A stretch of 64,000 nt of DNA, from assembly GCF_018687715.1 (NCBI RefSeq), contig NC_056765.1:1860001-1924000 (forward strand). The letters run 5' to 3'. This stretch comes from Carya illinoinensis (Eukaryota; Streptophyta; Magnoliopsida; Fagales; Juglandaceae). The translations under genes were made by a program, and so were the position numbers. The notes below the pieces were generated by a model, which was not told the DNA's origin, did not search any database, and worked only from the letters and a program-made list of their open reading frames with translations. Positions 10,701 through 24,615 of the stretch are shown here, one piece after another. Numbering within the stretch: position 1 is the first letter of the stretch; the number at the start of each line of letters is the position of its first letter.

Positions 10701-13590
10701 GGGTGATGATTCTATTACACTGGGACCTCAAGGTGGCCTTGGGAGAGGAATGTCAATCAGAGGATCACCATCAATTCCAAGTGCTCCTGTAGCTGATGTA
10801 TCTCCCGGCCCTGCAGATTCTAGAAGAATGACAGCTGGTTTGAATGGTTACAGCACTGTATCAGAGCGTACAACATATGGCACAAGGGAGGATCTCAATC
10901 CAAGATATAATTCAGATAGAATCGCAACTCCAGCTGCTTATGACCACTTGAGTTCTCAAGAGCGTAATGTGAATTATGGTAACAGAGACCTGAGGAATCT
11001 GGACCGAAGTCTCGATAGATCTCTTGCTACATCGCCACCTGCACGAGGGCAGGGAACAACTTCTCCTCAAAATGTCCCTTCAGAAGTGTGGCCTGAAGAA
11101 CGCCTTCGGGACATGTCCATGGCAGCAATTAAAGAATTTTACAGGTTTCATGTCGTCTTATGCATGCATCTACTGTCTTGTTATCCAGTTTCAATTTTAC
11201 AAGTTCAGAAAAGTTTTCATCCTGTGCGTGCTAGTATATAGCTGCTTGCCTTAAAACCCCTATAAATTCATGCAGTGGTGATGCCCAGTTATTTAATGTC
11301 CATTGAAGGAACATCTAGCATATGTTAGGGATTACATTGGAAAGTGAGAATCAAGAGGGCTATCATATCTGCTCATTGTTTGTTTTGAACTAATAGATCT
11401 TTTACTCAAATTTATTGGGGTGGAATTCTTTGGAGGAAAGATGGGCTTAGATTTTAAATAAGATGAGATGCTCAGTTTACTTGTTTTTCCTCTTCCATGA
11501 AAGTGGTGGTGGATGAGCTTGACTTCTTTATCTCGTACTCTGTCAGATTTGGAACTCAGGTGTGTAGTGTGTGAAAGGCAGCTTTCTTGGAAGTTGTAGC
11601 CTTCTATTTTATTGATTTGGGAACAAAGCCTTTCTGTAGATTATGTAAACATGCTACCTGTGCTGACTTCCACTGCTAGTTACATTTAAGAATGTTCTTT
11701 CTTGACTTCAGTTAACATGAACTACTGCCTATGGCCCGAAGCGAGTATGAACTAATACTTACCGTAGTAGCCAAGTTGATCGCCCATTTTTCTCAATTGG
11801 CTGAATACAAATCATGGAATATTAAAAAATAAAACCCTAGGGTTGGCTTAAGTGGTAAGAGCCTTGGTTATGGTGGTATGCTCTGTTTGTACTTTTGGGT
11901 GCAAGCAATTTCTTGGGGCCATTAGACTGGAGGAATTTCCCCTTAAATTACTTAATGTGCACTTTTGGGGAACTCCTTGCCAACTGTCTGTGCACCCACG
12001 GGATTAGTCGGGGCTTTGTTCCCAGACACCCAGTGCCAATAAGAAAAATGTTTAGTATCTCTTGCAAATTGAAATGTGTAATTTTCACTTAGTTTTGCCT
12101 TTTTTTTTAAAAAATATATGTATTAAAATTATGGAAGAATGAGATATCCCATAGCGTGCCCTTAAAAAATTCAATTGGGGCTGTCTTTTTTAGTTGTTGT
12201 CTCTATCTAGAAGGGCTTAAGCATTTGAATGATATTTTTTGTTTGGCTTTCAAATTTAATAGACTGAATAAATAAAGGTAGTTGTCCACCTCTGCCCAGA
12301 TTAGGTTGTCAGCAAAATAGGAAGAGAATTATTTTTAGAGCAAACCACATGAAGTTTTTTCATGAAGAGAAATATTTAATAATTACTATCAATATTTATA
12401 AAAACTATTAGCCAACATGATGTTAAAGCTCTTTCAGCTTGTTTTTCCGAACTGTTGTCTTTTAGGTTCCTGGTAGTATAATAGGACATGTCCCATTTGA
12501 AGAGTTTTGTGAGATAATGGTGGGAATGGTGGGCTGGTACCTCATGTGCCTCAGCCAAGGCACAGCAGCAGGTCATAGGGGAAAGAGTACAAAGCATTCT
12601 AACTTATTGAAAAGAGTACAAAGTATTTTAGACTTCTAAACTTCTAAATTTTCTAATATTCATTGACATGACCTTTCAAATTATTGAAAAAATTAAATGA
12701 TCAAATTAGTGGTCATTTAATGTAGGATTGGATGAAGTTCCTCAACAGGAAAACAACTTATGCTTCAGATATTTGTATGCTGTAATTCATCTCTCAACAT
12801 CTATCTTGAGGAATGTTGGTTTTGCTTTTGGGATAGTTGCGGTATAAGGCCTTGTCAGTGATAATATATGTTAGTTTTCTTTTATTTTTCAATATACTGA
12901 ATAACCTTTTTATTTCAGTGCCAGAGACGAGAAAGAAGTTGAATTTTGCATCAAAGATTTGAATTCCCCTAGTTTCCATCCGTCAATGGTATCTTTATGG
13001 GTCACAGACTCTTTTGAGAGGAAGCATATGGAAAGGGATCTTTTGGCTAAGCTTCTAGTCAATCTTTCGAAGTCTCGGGATGGCCTGTTGACTCAAACCC
13101 AGCTCATTAGAGGGTAATGATAGTTAACCATCTACGAGTCATCGTCTTTTCAGCTCACCATTATTTAGATATATATATATGTAGTGTTCGATTTTTTTTA
13201 CCTATAAAAAAAAATGTAGTGTTCGATTTACTTACTGCTGTTTCCCTCTTTCTGGCCAGGTTTGAATCTGTTCTGACTACTCTGGAGGATGCTGTAAATG
13301 ATGCCCCAAGAGCGCCAGAATTTCTTGGTGGCATCTTTGCCAAAGTCATTACAGAAAATGTGATCCCTTTTAGAGAGATTGGGCGGTTAATACATAAAGG
13401 TGGAGAGGAAGCGGGTCATCTTCTGGAAGTTGGGCTTGCAGCAGATGTTCTTGGAAGCATCTTGGAAATAATAAAATTGGAGAAAGGGGATTCTGTCTTA
13501 AAAGAGATGCAAGCAAGCTCCAATTTGCCTTTTGAGGATTTTCGGCCCCCAGATCGTAACAGGTCGAGGAAATTAGATAAATTTCTTTAG
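4724..13590 (+). CDS. EIF4G: Eukaryotic translation initiation factor 4G (eIF4G)
   Basis: Scaffold of the eIF4F cap-binding complex; it bridges eIF4E, eIF4A, eIF3 and poly(A)-binding protein in the cytoplasm. Nine coding exons: 4724-4887, 5082-5230, 5409-5561, 5754-5827, 5951-6007, 6384-7811, 7930-11144, 12919-13113, 13260-13590; all introns are GT-AG and the sum is 5766 nt, or 1921 aa plus stop, close to known plant eIF4Gs. The start MSYNQSRPEK matches the family N-terminus. Residues 1 to about 1070 are low-complexity Ser/Pro/Gln. The eIF4E-binding motif YSRDFLIKF begins near residue 1083. The MIF4G HEAT domain spans about 1273-1500 (RQLKAILNKLTPQNF to DLRKNKWQQRR). An MA3 domain begins near 1731 (EERLRDMSMAAIKEFY) and runs through exons 8-9. 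The internal exon 6/7 ORFs show no damage. Intron 7 (1774 bp) holds a SINE; introns 3 and 8 each hold a tiny retroposon. Identification is secure. Confidence 0.96.
5640..5698 (+). mobile_element. Micro-retroposon with 20-bp target duplication (eIF4G intron 3)
   Basis: Two perfect 20-bp copies of GTTTATCTTGACAGTGATTT (5640-5659 and 5679-5698) flank a 19-bp A-rich insert (ATCCAAAAAAAGAAAAAGA, 5660-5678). Long direct repeats around a poly(A)-like insert are the hallmark of target-primed reverse transcription. The ATCCAAAA start resembles the ACTTATCAAAA end of the LINE at 26536-26636. Confidence 0.75.
11839..12050 (+). mobile_element. tRNA-derived SINE in eIF4G intron 7
   Basis: The unit begins GGGTTGGCTTAAGTGGTAAG, where TGGCTTAAGTGG resembles a tRNA-type RNA polymerase III A box. 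It continues GGTGGTATGCTC and TTGGGTGCAAGCAATTTCTT, where the B box region is degenerate, and closes with CACGGGATTAGTCGGGGC and CAGACACCCAGTGCCAATAA followed by A-rich sequence. This order matches tRNA-derived SINEs common in rosids. It lies in the sense orientation in the intron. The exact ends and a target duplication were not resolved. Confidence 0.65.
13179..13229 (+). mobile_element. Micro-retroposon with 16-bp target duplication (eIF4G intron 8)
   Basis: ATGTAGTGTTCGATTT occurs at 13179-13194 and again at 13214-13229, with only 19-20 bp between (TTTTTACCTATAAAAAAAAA). The insert is close to the TTTTACTTATCAAAAA tail of the LINE remnant at 26536-26636. It lies just upstream of the acceptor of the last coding exon. 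Confidence 0.7.
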
Positions 13591-15138
13591 GGGATATTGA
13601 TGCTCATTGTATCTTGCTAGGGGAAAAAAAAAATGAAAGAAAGAAAAATTGTTCTGTAGTATGTTAGGCTACTTATTAAATAATATTTTTCTGTGGGTGG
13701 GTGGCGATCTATATATGGGGTTTTCCTTCTCCTTGTCCTAATATTATTCTTGAAATGTTAACTGAGATTATGAAAGGTTCAATTGAGCATCGGAAAATTT
13801 TTAAGTTTTCCAACTGATATTTTCTTTGTTATATGCGAGTTCATAGGCATCTCTGTCTCCTTTTATTCTGTGAATGGTGATGTCTTCCAAACCTGAATAC
13901 GTGTAAAAACTTCCTTGTTATATTTCTTTGGGTTATACGTGAAAACTAGGAAACATAATGGCGTTTTCGGTGATTTAGAATCACCATGTTTGCAGGCTTT
14001 ATGGTGATATTTCAGTGTGTTGGGTTGAACACTGGCCTAATATAACCCTTTTATGCATCATGGTATGTTGCTTGTGACCGTCTGCTGTGTCTTCAAATTG
14101 AACTGAAAATGTCAAATTTCATGACATAAAAACAAGAAGAAAGAGTTCAATAACAAGTAAATTAGGGCTCCTTAAGGAGGGGAGGTACTTTGTCACAAAT
14201 TCCAAATGGGATAATCCAATTAAGATGTATTGTGCATTCGTTTGTCCTGGCTGAGTTGGTGGCGACGTACTTTATGCCTGATGCTGACTAAAGTTCCTCA
14301 AGATTCTCTTCGAGGGGCCAGATTTTCTAGTTCAATCAACTTCCATTCCTAGGAATCCTTATCTAACTCAGAAATTCCATCCGGATTGAAGACATTGCTT
14401 GGCAGAAATTCATTTGCAAAGAGGTTTCAAGTGCTTCAGCCCTTTCTTTGGGAGTTCCTGATTGTAATTTATACAATGGAAGGATCCACTTTCTCTGTAG
14501 CCTGATTTTTAAGAAGATAAACGAGAATATGAAAGGCCAGATTGATGCTGGAGATGAACAGGTAAGACCAAGTGTGTTTTACATGATTGTTGCTTTGTTA
14601 TAACAGTAGAATATGGGATTTTCTTGTAATCGTTGATTGTTATCACTGTTTCCTTTCCGCCATAAGTAAGTAATGGTTTCAACAAATTATGATTTCGTCC
14701 TCTTAAAATAAATAAACAGTTGAATATGTAGCCACTGGCCCACTAGCCATGAATAAATCTTGAACCCTTTACTATAAATTCACAAAAGAAGTCTTCCTCG
14801 ATTTACAACACTCATTACAGTCCGTCCAAGAATATGGTAAAACACATGGGAGTGCACACGCACAAAGACGCTAGCAACTGTCAATCTGTTCTTTGTTTAC
14901 TGCTTCCAATCCTCTGATTATTTAACTTATTTTACAAAAGAACATAGACAGCAACTAAAGGCAACATAAACCCTGAATATTGTGTAACGAACACGAGGTT
15001 TGGAGATATAAAACTTAGTTCCACCAATAAAATCCATCACATATTTCATATCCAATGTTTCTTTAACGATAAAGAAAACCCTTTTCCTCAATATTATTGA
15101 AAACCAAATATAGTTGATAAAAAAAGCAATATTAACAA
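13591..15138. other. Convergent 3' regions of eIF4G and metacaspase, no gene seen
   Basis: The first few hundred bases are the likely 3' untranslated region of eIF4G (T-rich with A-rich stretches). The last few hundred are the 3' side of the metacaspase gene on the opposite strand. Between them I see unremarkable mixed sequence, no domain-bearing frame and no clear repeat. Confidence 0.6.
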
Positions 15139-18100
15139 TCATAGGGAGAACGGTCTTGAATACACATCAAATGGTTCGCAGGCAGTCAACTGTGGTTCCT
15201 GTTAACAAATAAAAAACAAATAAATAAGGTGCAGTACCAGTTTAACAACCTAATCCTATCACTTGCTTAAAGACAGGACTTTGGACATAATATGAAATAT
15301 GTTTGTAGTGAAATGTGTCCAATCAGCTTCAATTTCTGTGTGTTTGGAAACAACTAGCAATTGACTGGAAGGGTCCACTTTTAGTTCCCCATATATAAAT
15401 TCCTGAGGCAGCATGCCAGGAATTCTAAAGTGGATATCAGAGGCAGAGCTTTCAGTCATTCTGCAGCATTATGGATTAACCAACAATATAGCAAACAATA
15501 CCTGTTTTAGCCCACCACTAACACTGCCTCCTGTCAAAAGCATGGTGAGAAGAGATGTCACAACACCTCCACCCATGTCGTTACTACCGGTACTTCGAAT
15601 TGCTGAACGCATTGAATTTAGCATTCCTCCATATGTATTCCCATGCCCACGCTCAATTGCTTGGATAAAGCAGAAAGTCATGGCACCTGTTGATGTGATC
15701 CTTGATAGAGCCTGTCCCCAACAAGCATCAGAATTACATAACATAATTTTTATTGAGGTTACTGTTGGTGTTCTTTACATTTATCATCATCTTCATCATG
15801 ATGTCACTAAAAACAAGTATAGTTATAAACTGTACCAAAATATCTACTTAAGACTTCAAACTTACAGATGTATCAGCCGAGGTCTGATCATCATCACAAC
15901 CACTAAAGGATATAGCTTCTCCCCCACTTGTTCCTTTCCATACACCCGATCGAGGGCGATGATCCTCCCATATATATTGTCCAGTCCTGGTGCCAACAAG
16001 AAGAGAAAAATCATGGTGAAAATTTTTGGAATGCTGGGGACTTAATAAGAACTAATTGCAAAGGGGAATAACTTCGTCCCCAAGATATATTAGTATCATA
16101 ATCTACGAACACAAAAGAAAGAAAATTCGAGAAACAAACAGAACAGTAAATCTGCCAAAATCCCCCCCCCCCCCCTCCAAAAAAGAAAAAGAAAAAGTAA
16201 AGGTGAAGATGACAAATAACCTAATAGTTTGGGAAATGGTTAAAAAAAAAAAAAGGCGGAGGAAAGAAAATCCAAATTTTTTTTATATGTAATATTCAGA
16301 TCATACATGATACCCAAGCAAAGTCAGATAACACAGACATACTGAACTAACAGCATATAAATATAAATATACATTCAATATTTCAAAAACCATTATGGGT
16401 GCAAAGAAGTGACTGGTAAAATATGTCACAATAAAAACTGGATGGCCCTCTCATTAAAAGTTTAAGATTTTGAAACATTTTGAAACATTGCTACAGTAGA
16501 AGTAAAAAGCAAAGTAAAATATAGATGTATACGTATAGGCTGTAAATATTTGAAACAGAAACCAACCTGTTCATCCGGCAAAGGAATGGCAAATCTAGTA
16601 CAGTGCCACTATGACAAGCATCTATTATTGCATGAAGCTTAACACCATGAGGAAGAGGTCTAACAATTGTTGCATTGATTTCATCATCAACAATCATACC
16701 CTGAGTTTCGAAGTCCAAGGGACATAGAGTTTCATCATATCCGTCAACTTCATCACCGTTATAGTTCCTCTGTCGTGAACCATGACCAGAATAGTGAAAC
16801 AGCAAGGAATCTCCTGGTTGACAACCTTGTACAAGCCAATATAATGCCATTCTAATATTGTATTTTGTTGGGATTTTGTACGGATCAGTTTCTTCTTCTG
16901 TGTTTTATATTTCAGGTAAGAATTTGCAATAAAAAATTTTTAGAATAAACAACAAAAATACTTCGCTGAATGGATCCGGAATAAAAATAGTAATCAGAGA
17001 CATAAAAATATTATGCAACTGTTAAGACGCAATAGGCATGCTTCATTCCATGATTTCTAGTGAAGATGCTAATGGCATTTCAATGAACTCTCTTGCATTG
17101 ATTTCTCAATACATAGTTCGCTTCTTCCTCATTTAATTGCCAAGAAAATTTGAAATAAAGCCATTGAAAAACCTCTTTTGTCTCTTAGTATCACAACTAG
17201 ACATGACACTAGCAATCAGTTTAACTCATACAATTTTCATCTAAAATGAATATTGCACAAGCTCAACCTGGAAAGTAACACCTTCGCGTGGCAAATTAAA
17301 TGCATGCCCTCCTCCATAATATTAATATGTTAAGTGAGACCGGGTGATGATTTGTACTAAGTCTTGATAGAGCTGCCTTGGATTGCCTCTGTGAGATTGA
17401 ACCAGTTATTTGTATCACCATGTAGGGTGTTATCCCATGGGTCTTCTCTCACAAGGCACAAAGTTAGCGTGCAAAACATCTGCGATGGATGGCAGAAGTG
17501 AACTATTTATTGAGTAAGAACATAAAGTTAGGATCCATGGTTTGCTTCTGCTTCATTTTAAAAACCAGGTTGATAACATTTTTCTTGTGGTGTTGTATTT
17601 ACTTTCAACTCTCTTTGTTGTTTATGTTTTAAAACTGTATAAGTACAATGAGGATGAGTGTGCAAGCCAAAGTAAGTTAGGAGATATTGACATAGTAAAG
17701 AATTGAATAATAAGTGTTTATCAGATTGGCACATGAGCTCTAATGATTTCATTAGGCTTATTTTATTACAATATGATTTTCCATAGTTTTGATATGTTTG
17801 ATTTGTTATATTTATTATTTTGAGGTTTACTAAAGTGCTTAGTGTAAATGAAGTCTTGATGTTTATAGAATTCTTAACGCCTGGTGTAATGGATAGTAAG
17901 AACGCAGTATTCCATGGAATGGATGTGTTAAAAAAGCAAGTTGCGTCTGCTTTTTCTCCAAAGGACACTCTAAACTAGAAACCTCTACACACACTCCATG
18001 TACCTTTATTCAAAGGTGTTATCCATGAAAGTAGCATTATGGAATAACTATATAACAGTATTTGGTTCAATACTCCCTTGCATATAAAATATCCGCCTCT

Positions 18101-19081
18101 ACCGTACTGTCGATAGCTACTTATATGCACCTAACAGTTCTCTCATTAATCCCATTCATAGAAGAGACATCATTCAAGCCTAATATCTCCTTTCCAGAGC
18201 AAGAAAATCTATTTTTTAAGATCACTCGTGAACTTTTTTCATTCCCACCACCCTCTAAAAATGGCTGCAAATTAGGCAAATAAACAGAGATTCACCATTT
18301 GTATCAACTATCATCTGAAATTCTAAAAGCCCTAACTCGCAGACGCAGCTCTCGTTAAAACTTGCATCAAAAGTTGATATCTCATACGAAAAGTTCCTTA
18401 ACTTTGTTGATGAAAACTTTTTCTTGTCCGGCACATGTAAAAAGAAAGTTCCATTAAATGGCATGGCATTTTGCTGATCTCAAAAGAATCGAAAACCCAA
18501 ATATCAGAATTGGAGTTCTCAAGAATAACCGTCGCAACACAAAGAAACATGCTGTAACAAAAACAACCAAATTTGGACATATTCAAGGAAATCATGAAAA
18601 CGAAACAAAAGAATTTGTTTAAAACCCAGAACCTAAAGCAACCGAATTTATGAATTCATTTGCAGTCAATACACATACACAGACAAATACAAACATACAT
18701 ATACATACCGGTGAGCATGATAATGGAGTCCGGGGGAAACTTGAACTTGTTGATAAGGAGATAGCGCATGCACTTGGCGTCGTTGATGCACCCCTTGAGC
18801 TCATGCGTCGAGTACCTGTACGATATCCCGCATATAACCGCCCTCTTCCTCCCGTGCGCGTTCGGAATCGGCCCCCGGGGCGCCTGGCCGTAGGGCGAAG
18901 GAGCAGGAGGCGTCGGCTGGGAAGCGGAGGGGAAGAGCGGAGTGTGGGACGAAGGAGGCGGCAGTGCGCGGGGATCGGCCACGTGGGTGACAGCCTGGCA
19001 GATGGCGCAGCGGATGGATCGGGCGCCCTGCGGAAGCTGGAGAGGGTTGCGGCAGTTGGAACAGTTGATCAGCATAAACAT
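15139..19081 (-). CDS. MC1: Type I metacaspase with LSD1 zinc finger (metacaspase-1-like)
   Basis: Arginine/lysine-specific caspase-like cysteine protease; in Arabidopsis the close relative MC1 promotes hypersensitive cell death and aggregate clearance. Five coding exons, read on the minus strand: 19081-18709, 16897-16567, 15986-15866, 15711-15502, 15198-15139; total 1095 nt, 364 aa. The LSD1-type zinc finger is at the N-terminus (C7, C10, C25, C28, in CSNC..CAIC), followed by a Pro-rich linker (about 36-77) and the peptidase C14 fold starting at GRKRAVICGISYR. The catalytic dyad is visible: His161 in HYSGHGS and Cys217 in DACHSG. The last exon encodes the typical C-terminus ending DVYSRPFSL. 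I chose the ATG at 19081 because the open frame above it has only a TTG; a second Met follows two codons later. Intron 1 is about 1.8 kb. No damage seen. Confidence 0.94.
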
Positions 19082-19739
19082 GGTCGATTTCGTAAACTCC
19101 AAGGAAGTCTTGTTTCAATTCAAGGCCTGAGATTTTTGGTCTGGAATTCAGCGAAGTTGAGGGATGCGAAGAACAATAATTATAAAGTATTTAATAAAAA
19201 AGGATAAATCATAAAATTCACGCCCTTCTTTTAAAAATAAAATAAAATTTATTATTAAAAAAATATTTTTTTATATATATTTCAGATTTATTTACTTTAA
19301 AAAAAACGTATAATTTATACATTTTAAAATTGTAAATATTATTTTTTTAATTTAAATAAAAACAGATAATGTGAAAATGTAAATATTTTAATTTAAGAAT
19401 AAAATAATTTATTTTTCATTAATTTCATCTGAAAATTAGATGAGAAGATAAGGCAACTTGGTCCAATGCAGCTACAAGTTTATTTTTTTATTTTTTTTTA
19501 ATGTGAAGATTAGGGAGTCTGCATTTTGATTGGCTGAGGAGGTTGAAAATTTTAATACATGTTTGAAAAACTTGAATTGAAGATCCAATGGGGCATGGTA
19601 ATGGAAGACGGGAGGATGGTGGTGACAAGGGGCTTAGCCATTGGTAGAGTGGGCCACACCTATTTCCTTAGTGACTTGCCACTTTTACCCTCCTTGATTT
19701 GGCTCTTCAAAATTCAAATTGTTATTAAGAGGCATTTTT

Positions 19740-19916
19740 TTTTTTTTAAAGACGTGATATATGTAGTTATAGATTATGTAAGTATTACGTATTTTTTTAA
19801 AAAATAAATAAATATATGATTTATATAAAAAGATTAATTTTTTAATAGTAGACTTTATTCTTTTTTAAAATAAGTGTGTATCGCTTATATAATCTATGAC
19901 TATATCTAGTATTATT
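19740..19916. mobile_element. MITE, family C (well preserved foldback)
   Basis: The left arm, around ATGTAGTTATAGATTATGTA with AGTATTACG, is inverted in the right arm (GTGTATCGCTTATATAATCT with ATGACTATATCTAGTATTAT). The core has TTTATATAAAAAGATTAATT. Similar units occur near 1800, 3195, 20683 and 55490. Non-coding. Confidence 0.55.
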
Positions 19917-19920
19917 TATT

Positions 19921-20072
19921 TTATTATATACAATCACTTTTGTATACTCTTTATCCACTCTACTGATGTGATTGATTAAAATAATTATTTCATATAAAAA
20001 AAGTGACGTAACCAATTACATTAATAGAATATACGTGTATAATGAATATATAAAAATAATTGTATATAAAAT
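19921..20072 (+). mobile_element. MITE, family D copy 2
   Basis: TTATATACAATCACTTTTGT at the left is matched, inverted, by AAAATAATTGTATATAA at the right. The core contains CTCTACTGATGTGATTGATT and ATTTCATATAAAAAAAGTGA, the same order as the copy at 2444-2592. It sits next to a family C copy. Confidence 0.6.
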
Positions 20073-20253
20073 TTTTATTTTTTATTTTATTTTTTATCAT
20101 AACATCAAAAAGAAAGACTGAATTTTCTATTGAAGATTGGATCATAAACATTTTAAGCTGTAATTTAGAGCAATTTTCTTCACAATGTATAAATTGATGT
20201 ATAAATGAAAATGAATGTTATATATCATATTTTTATTATACTTTTATCTTATT

Positions 20254-20346
20254 AAGTAAGATGTGATACATCTATCACAATTAGATGATAAAAAAATATG
20301 TAATAAATTATCATTTAATTATAATAAATGTGTTACATCTTACTTG
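20254..20346. repeat. 93-bp foldback hairpin
   Basis: AAGTAAGATGTGATACA at the left is the near-perfect inverse of TGTGTTACATCTTACTT at the right, with further inner pairing between TAGATGATAA and TTATCATTTA. It is probably a small MITE; no other copy was located. Confidence 0.55.
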
Positions 20347-20682
20347 TTAGGGTAATAATTTAATGTATAGAATTTTTTATAAATGATGATAAAACAAATA
20401 ATTATGAATTTTGTTGTATTTATCTTTAAATGAATAACAAGAAATTTAGACAAAATATAAATATATTATGTAAAACTATGGAAAACTAAGTCAAAGAAAG
20501 TCTTTGATTTTACGTGGTTAATTGAAATAAACTAGACAAGTATTTTTATGAACTTCAACACATTTTGGATTATACAAATCATATTTCAAATAATGATGGT
20601 GATGGTACATCCCATCTTCCATCAATTATAAAGATTTTTACGGGAATTATGCATTTTAGATAAGAAAAATGGTAATTACAGT

Positions 20683-20838
20683 TGTGAGTGTGTAAGTGTC
20701 GTGTAGTTATTTAAAATAATAAATATGACACCTACATGAAGAAATTAATATTTAAATATTAAATATTATTTTTTTAAAAAATAATTATACGATACTTACT
20801 CACTCAATAACTTTATATAACATTATTTTTTAGATAAA
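20683..20838. mobile_element. MITE, family C copy
   Basis: The left arm AGTGTGTAAGTGTCGTGTAG with TTATTT is inverted in the right arm ATAATTATACGATACTTACT with CACTC. The core is AATTAATATTTAAATATTAA. It ends about 40 bp before the RPL37a promoter motifs. Confidence 0.55.
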
Positions 20839-20880
20839 TAAAATAATGTTTTTACACAACTAGAGCATTGGCATATGTTT

Positions 20881-21084
20881 CAGAATGGGCCTCAAGATAT
20901 TCATAAGCCCAAATCTTGAAAGGGCTCTGTCCATAATCCGGAAAGCATAAACCCTAGGGCACCAAATCTTCACCCACGGGCTTATATAAGTAACAATCCA
21001 CGAAACGAGGACTTTTCGATTGGCCGCTCCCTCAGGAACGATCGAGTCTCGGCGGGTTTCCTAGGGTTTTCTGCTTCTCCAAAA
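20881..21084 (+). promoter_or_regulatory. RPL37a promoter and leader with site II and telo-box motifs
   Basis: Within 200 bp of the start codon are ATGGGCCTC (site II-like TGGGCC), AAACCCTA (telo box, 20949-20956), GGGCTTATATAAG with a TATA-like core, and CCTAGGGTTTTC just before the ATG. Site II plus telo box is the usual combination in plant ribosomal protein promoters. The transcription start is not marked; GGGCTTATATAAGTAACAA near 20979 is the likely core promoter. Confidence 0.6.
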
Positions 21085-23103
<2,019 letters not shown>

Positions 23104-24352
23104 AACTGCATTCACAAGTTTTTGTCTTTAATTTTGACATTATCAATCAGAATGTAGTTCTTGAGAGATGTTTAAACTAAACAAAAATGGAGTATCGTTT
23201 TTGTTTTTATATTTGTTTCAATCAATGCCCTCGATGCAGACCATAAGTATAGATTCAGCTGGCTATTCAGTTCTCATTTATTTAGAAATTGCATTTTTTT
23301 TATCTGGCTGCTATTGCATGACATGTAAAAATGCGGTTGATCTCAGTTTGCCTCAATTACAGTGTCTTCGGTTTTCACTTTTCCACCACTATTTCGTGTT
23401 GCTACTATTTTATTACGATAACAATCATTTGCCATTTCGAGAGCTTGATGTCTAAATTTGCCATATATTTTCAAATAAATTTCCCCTTTTTATATGATTC
23501 GCGAATGGGATTGATGGCATGCATACTTGGACAATAACAACCATACGTTGAAAAAATAACCATAAAATGTCCTTTTAGCCAACTGCTTGCTTCTACGCCT
23601 AATTTTAGCATTAAATGCAGACCGACTTCAACACCTTCCTCCTATATTTGTGCTCCTTCAATTGGAAATTCACGCTGAACCTCTTCATGAAACTGGAATA
23701 CTCCACAAAATCAGTAATTCCTTGAGAGAATAGCTTTTCTAGTGTATAGCTGAGATTTGTTTTGGTAAGAATTGGTGCAGTTTCCAGTGGGCAGTTGGCC
23801 AGGAGAAGCTGCTAGCTCCCTGTTGCCACAAAGTAATAAGCATCCTTGTTAAATGGAACAGATATCAGGTTTCCTAGCCATCCTCTCCATTTCACTTGCC
23901 ATATTTTTTTATGATTGATCATTTATTAATTATTTTCCGCTTATTATATCACTTTAAAAAAAAAAGGGTAATAATTGAAATGGGGAGAAATCCTTATCCG
24001 CCACAACAGGACTTGTGGATTGTCAACTCCTGTCTTTATTATTAGAATGAGGAACATCACTTTAGCATTATGAAACAATGGCTCGGATGGATAAAGTTTG
24101 CCAAGAAACCCAGAAGAACCAGTTAGCAAAAATGGAAAATTTGAGAGCAGTAGATTTGTTACATCTATTGTTAACCCCCCCAAATACCAACCGACTCAAA
24201 TACTACATTGGCTGGGTTGAGGTTTTACCTCGGCACTGGCACCGGCACCGGCACCGGCTTTATATTACATCTACCTCATCTTTACAAAAATGGCAGTGAG
24301 ATTGAAAAGCAAAAAATTAGATGAATATCTGATATGGAATTTCTCATCATCA

Positions 24353-24391
<39 letters not shown>

Positions 24392-24615
24392 ACACAATCT
24401 TGAAGCAGTATAGCTGACCATTCCACTCCTCTTCATAGATCTTCCTCTCTACTCACAGGTTCCAAGAGGAACCATAAAATGAATCCTCCCAAAGCAAAAG
24501 GCCGAAGAGAAGATGACAAGATAAAATGCAAATCTGCTCAGTGAGGAAAACAAGATAAGCATGGTCCCGAGACTGCTGTCACTCATTAAAGGAGAACAAG
24601 CTGCAGTTAGGAGTC
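23104..24615. other. Intergenic, 3' flanks of RPL37a and the MORN gene
   Basis: The first 300-400 bases are the likely RPL37a 3' untranslated region. There is a GGCACTGGCACCGGCACCGG tandem stretch near 24233-24258 and a (TC)n microsatellite at 24356-24389, probably within or beside the 3' region of the minus-strand MORN gene. No further gene was recognised. Confidence 0.55.
24356..24389. repeat. (TC)n microsatellite
   Basis: About 17 dinucleotide units, downstream of the MORN gene stop. Confidence 0.9.

Larger units (their letters stand above)
19150..20880. other. Intergenic region packed with MITE-like foldbacks
   Basis: Upstream flank shared by the metacaspase (leftward) and RPL37a (rightward) genes. 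I see no protein-like frame. At least three foldback elements are recognisable at 19740-19916, 19921-20072 and 20683-20838, and a short 93-bp hairpin at 20254-20346. The rest is AT-rich. Confidence 0.6.

Noticed and set aside
15259..15459. 66-codon minus-strand open frame between the last two metacaspase exons
   Set aside because: It lies wholly in intron 4. The true last exon (15198-15139) encodes the family C-terminus EPQLTACEPFDVYSRPFSL, reading through from exon 4 hits a stop at once, and the frame resembles nothing known.
15413..16045. 210-codon plus-strand open frame
   Set aside because: It is antisense to metacaspase exons 3 and 4 and their introns; the minus strand carries the conserved protein.
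18650..19207. 185-codon plus-strand open frame rich in Arg
   Set aside because: Antisense shadow of the GC-rich first exon of the metacaspase, whose zinc-finger and peptidase sequence lies on the minus strand.
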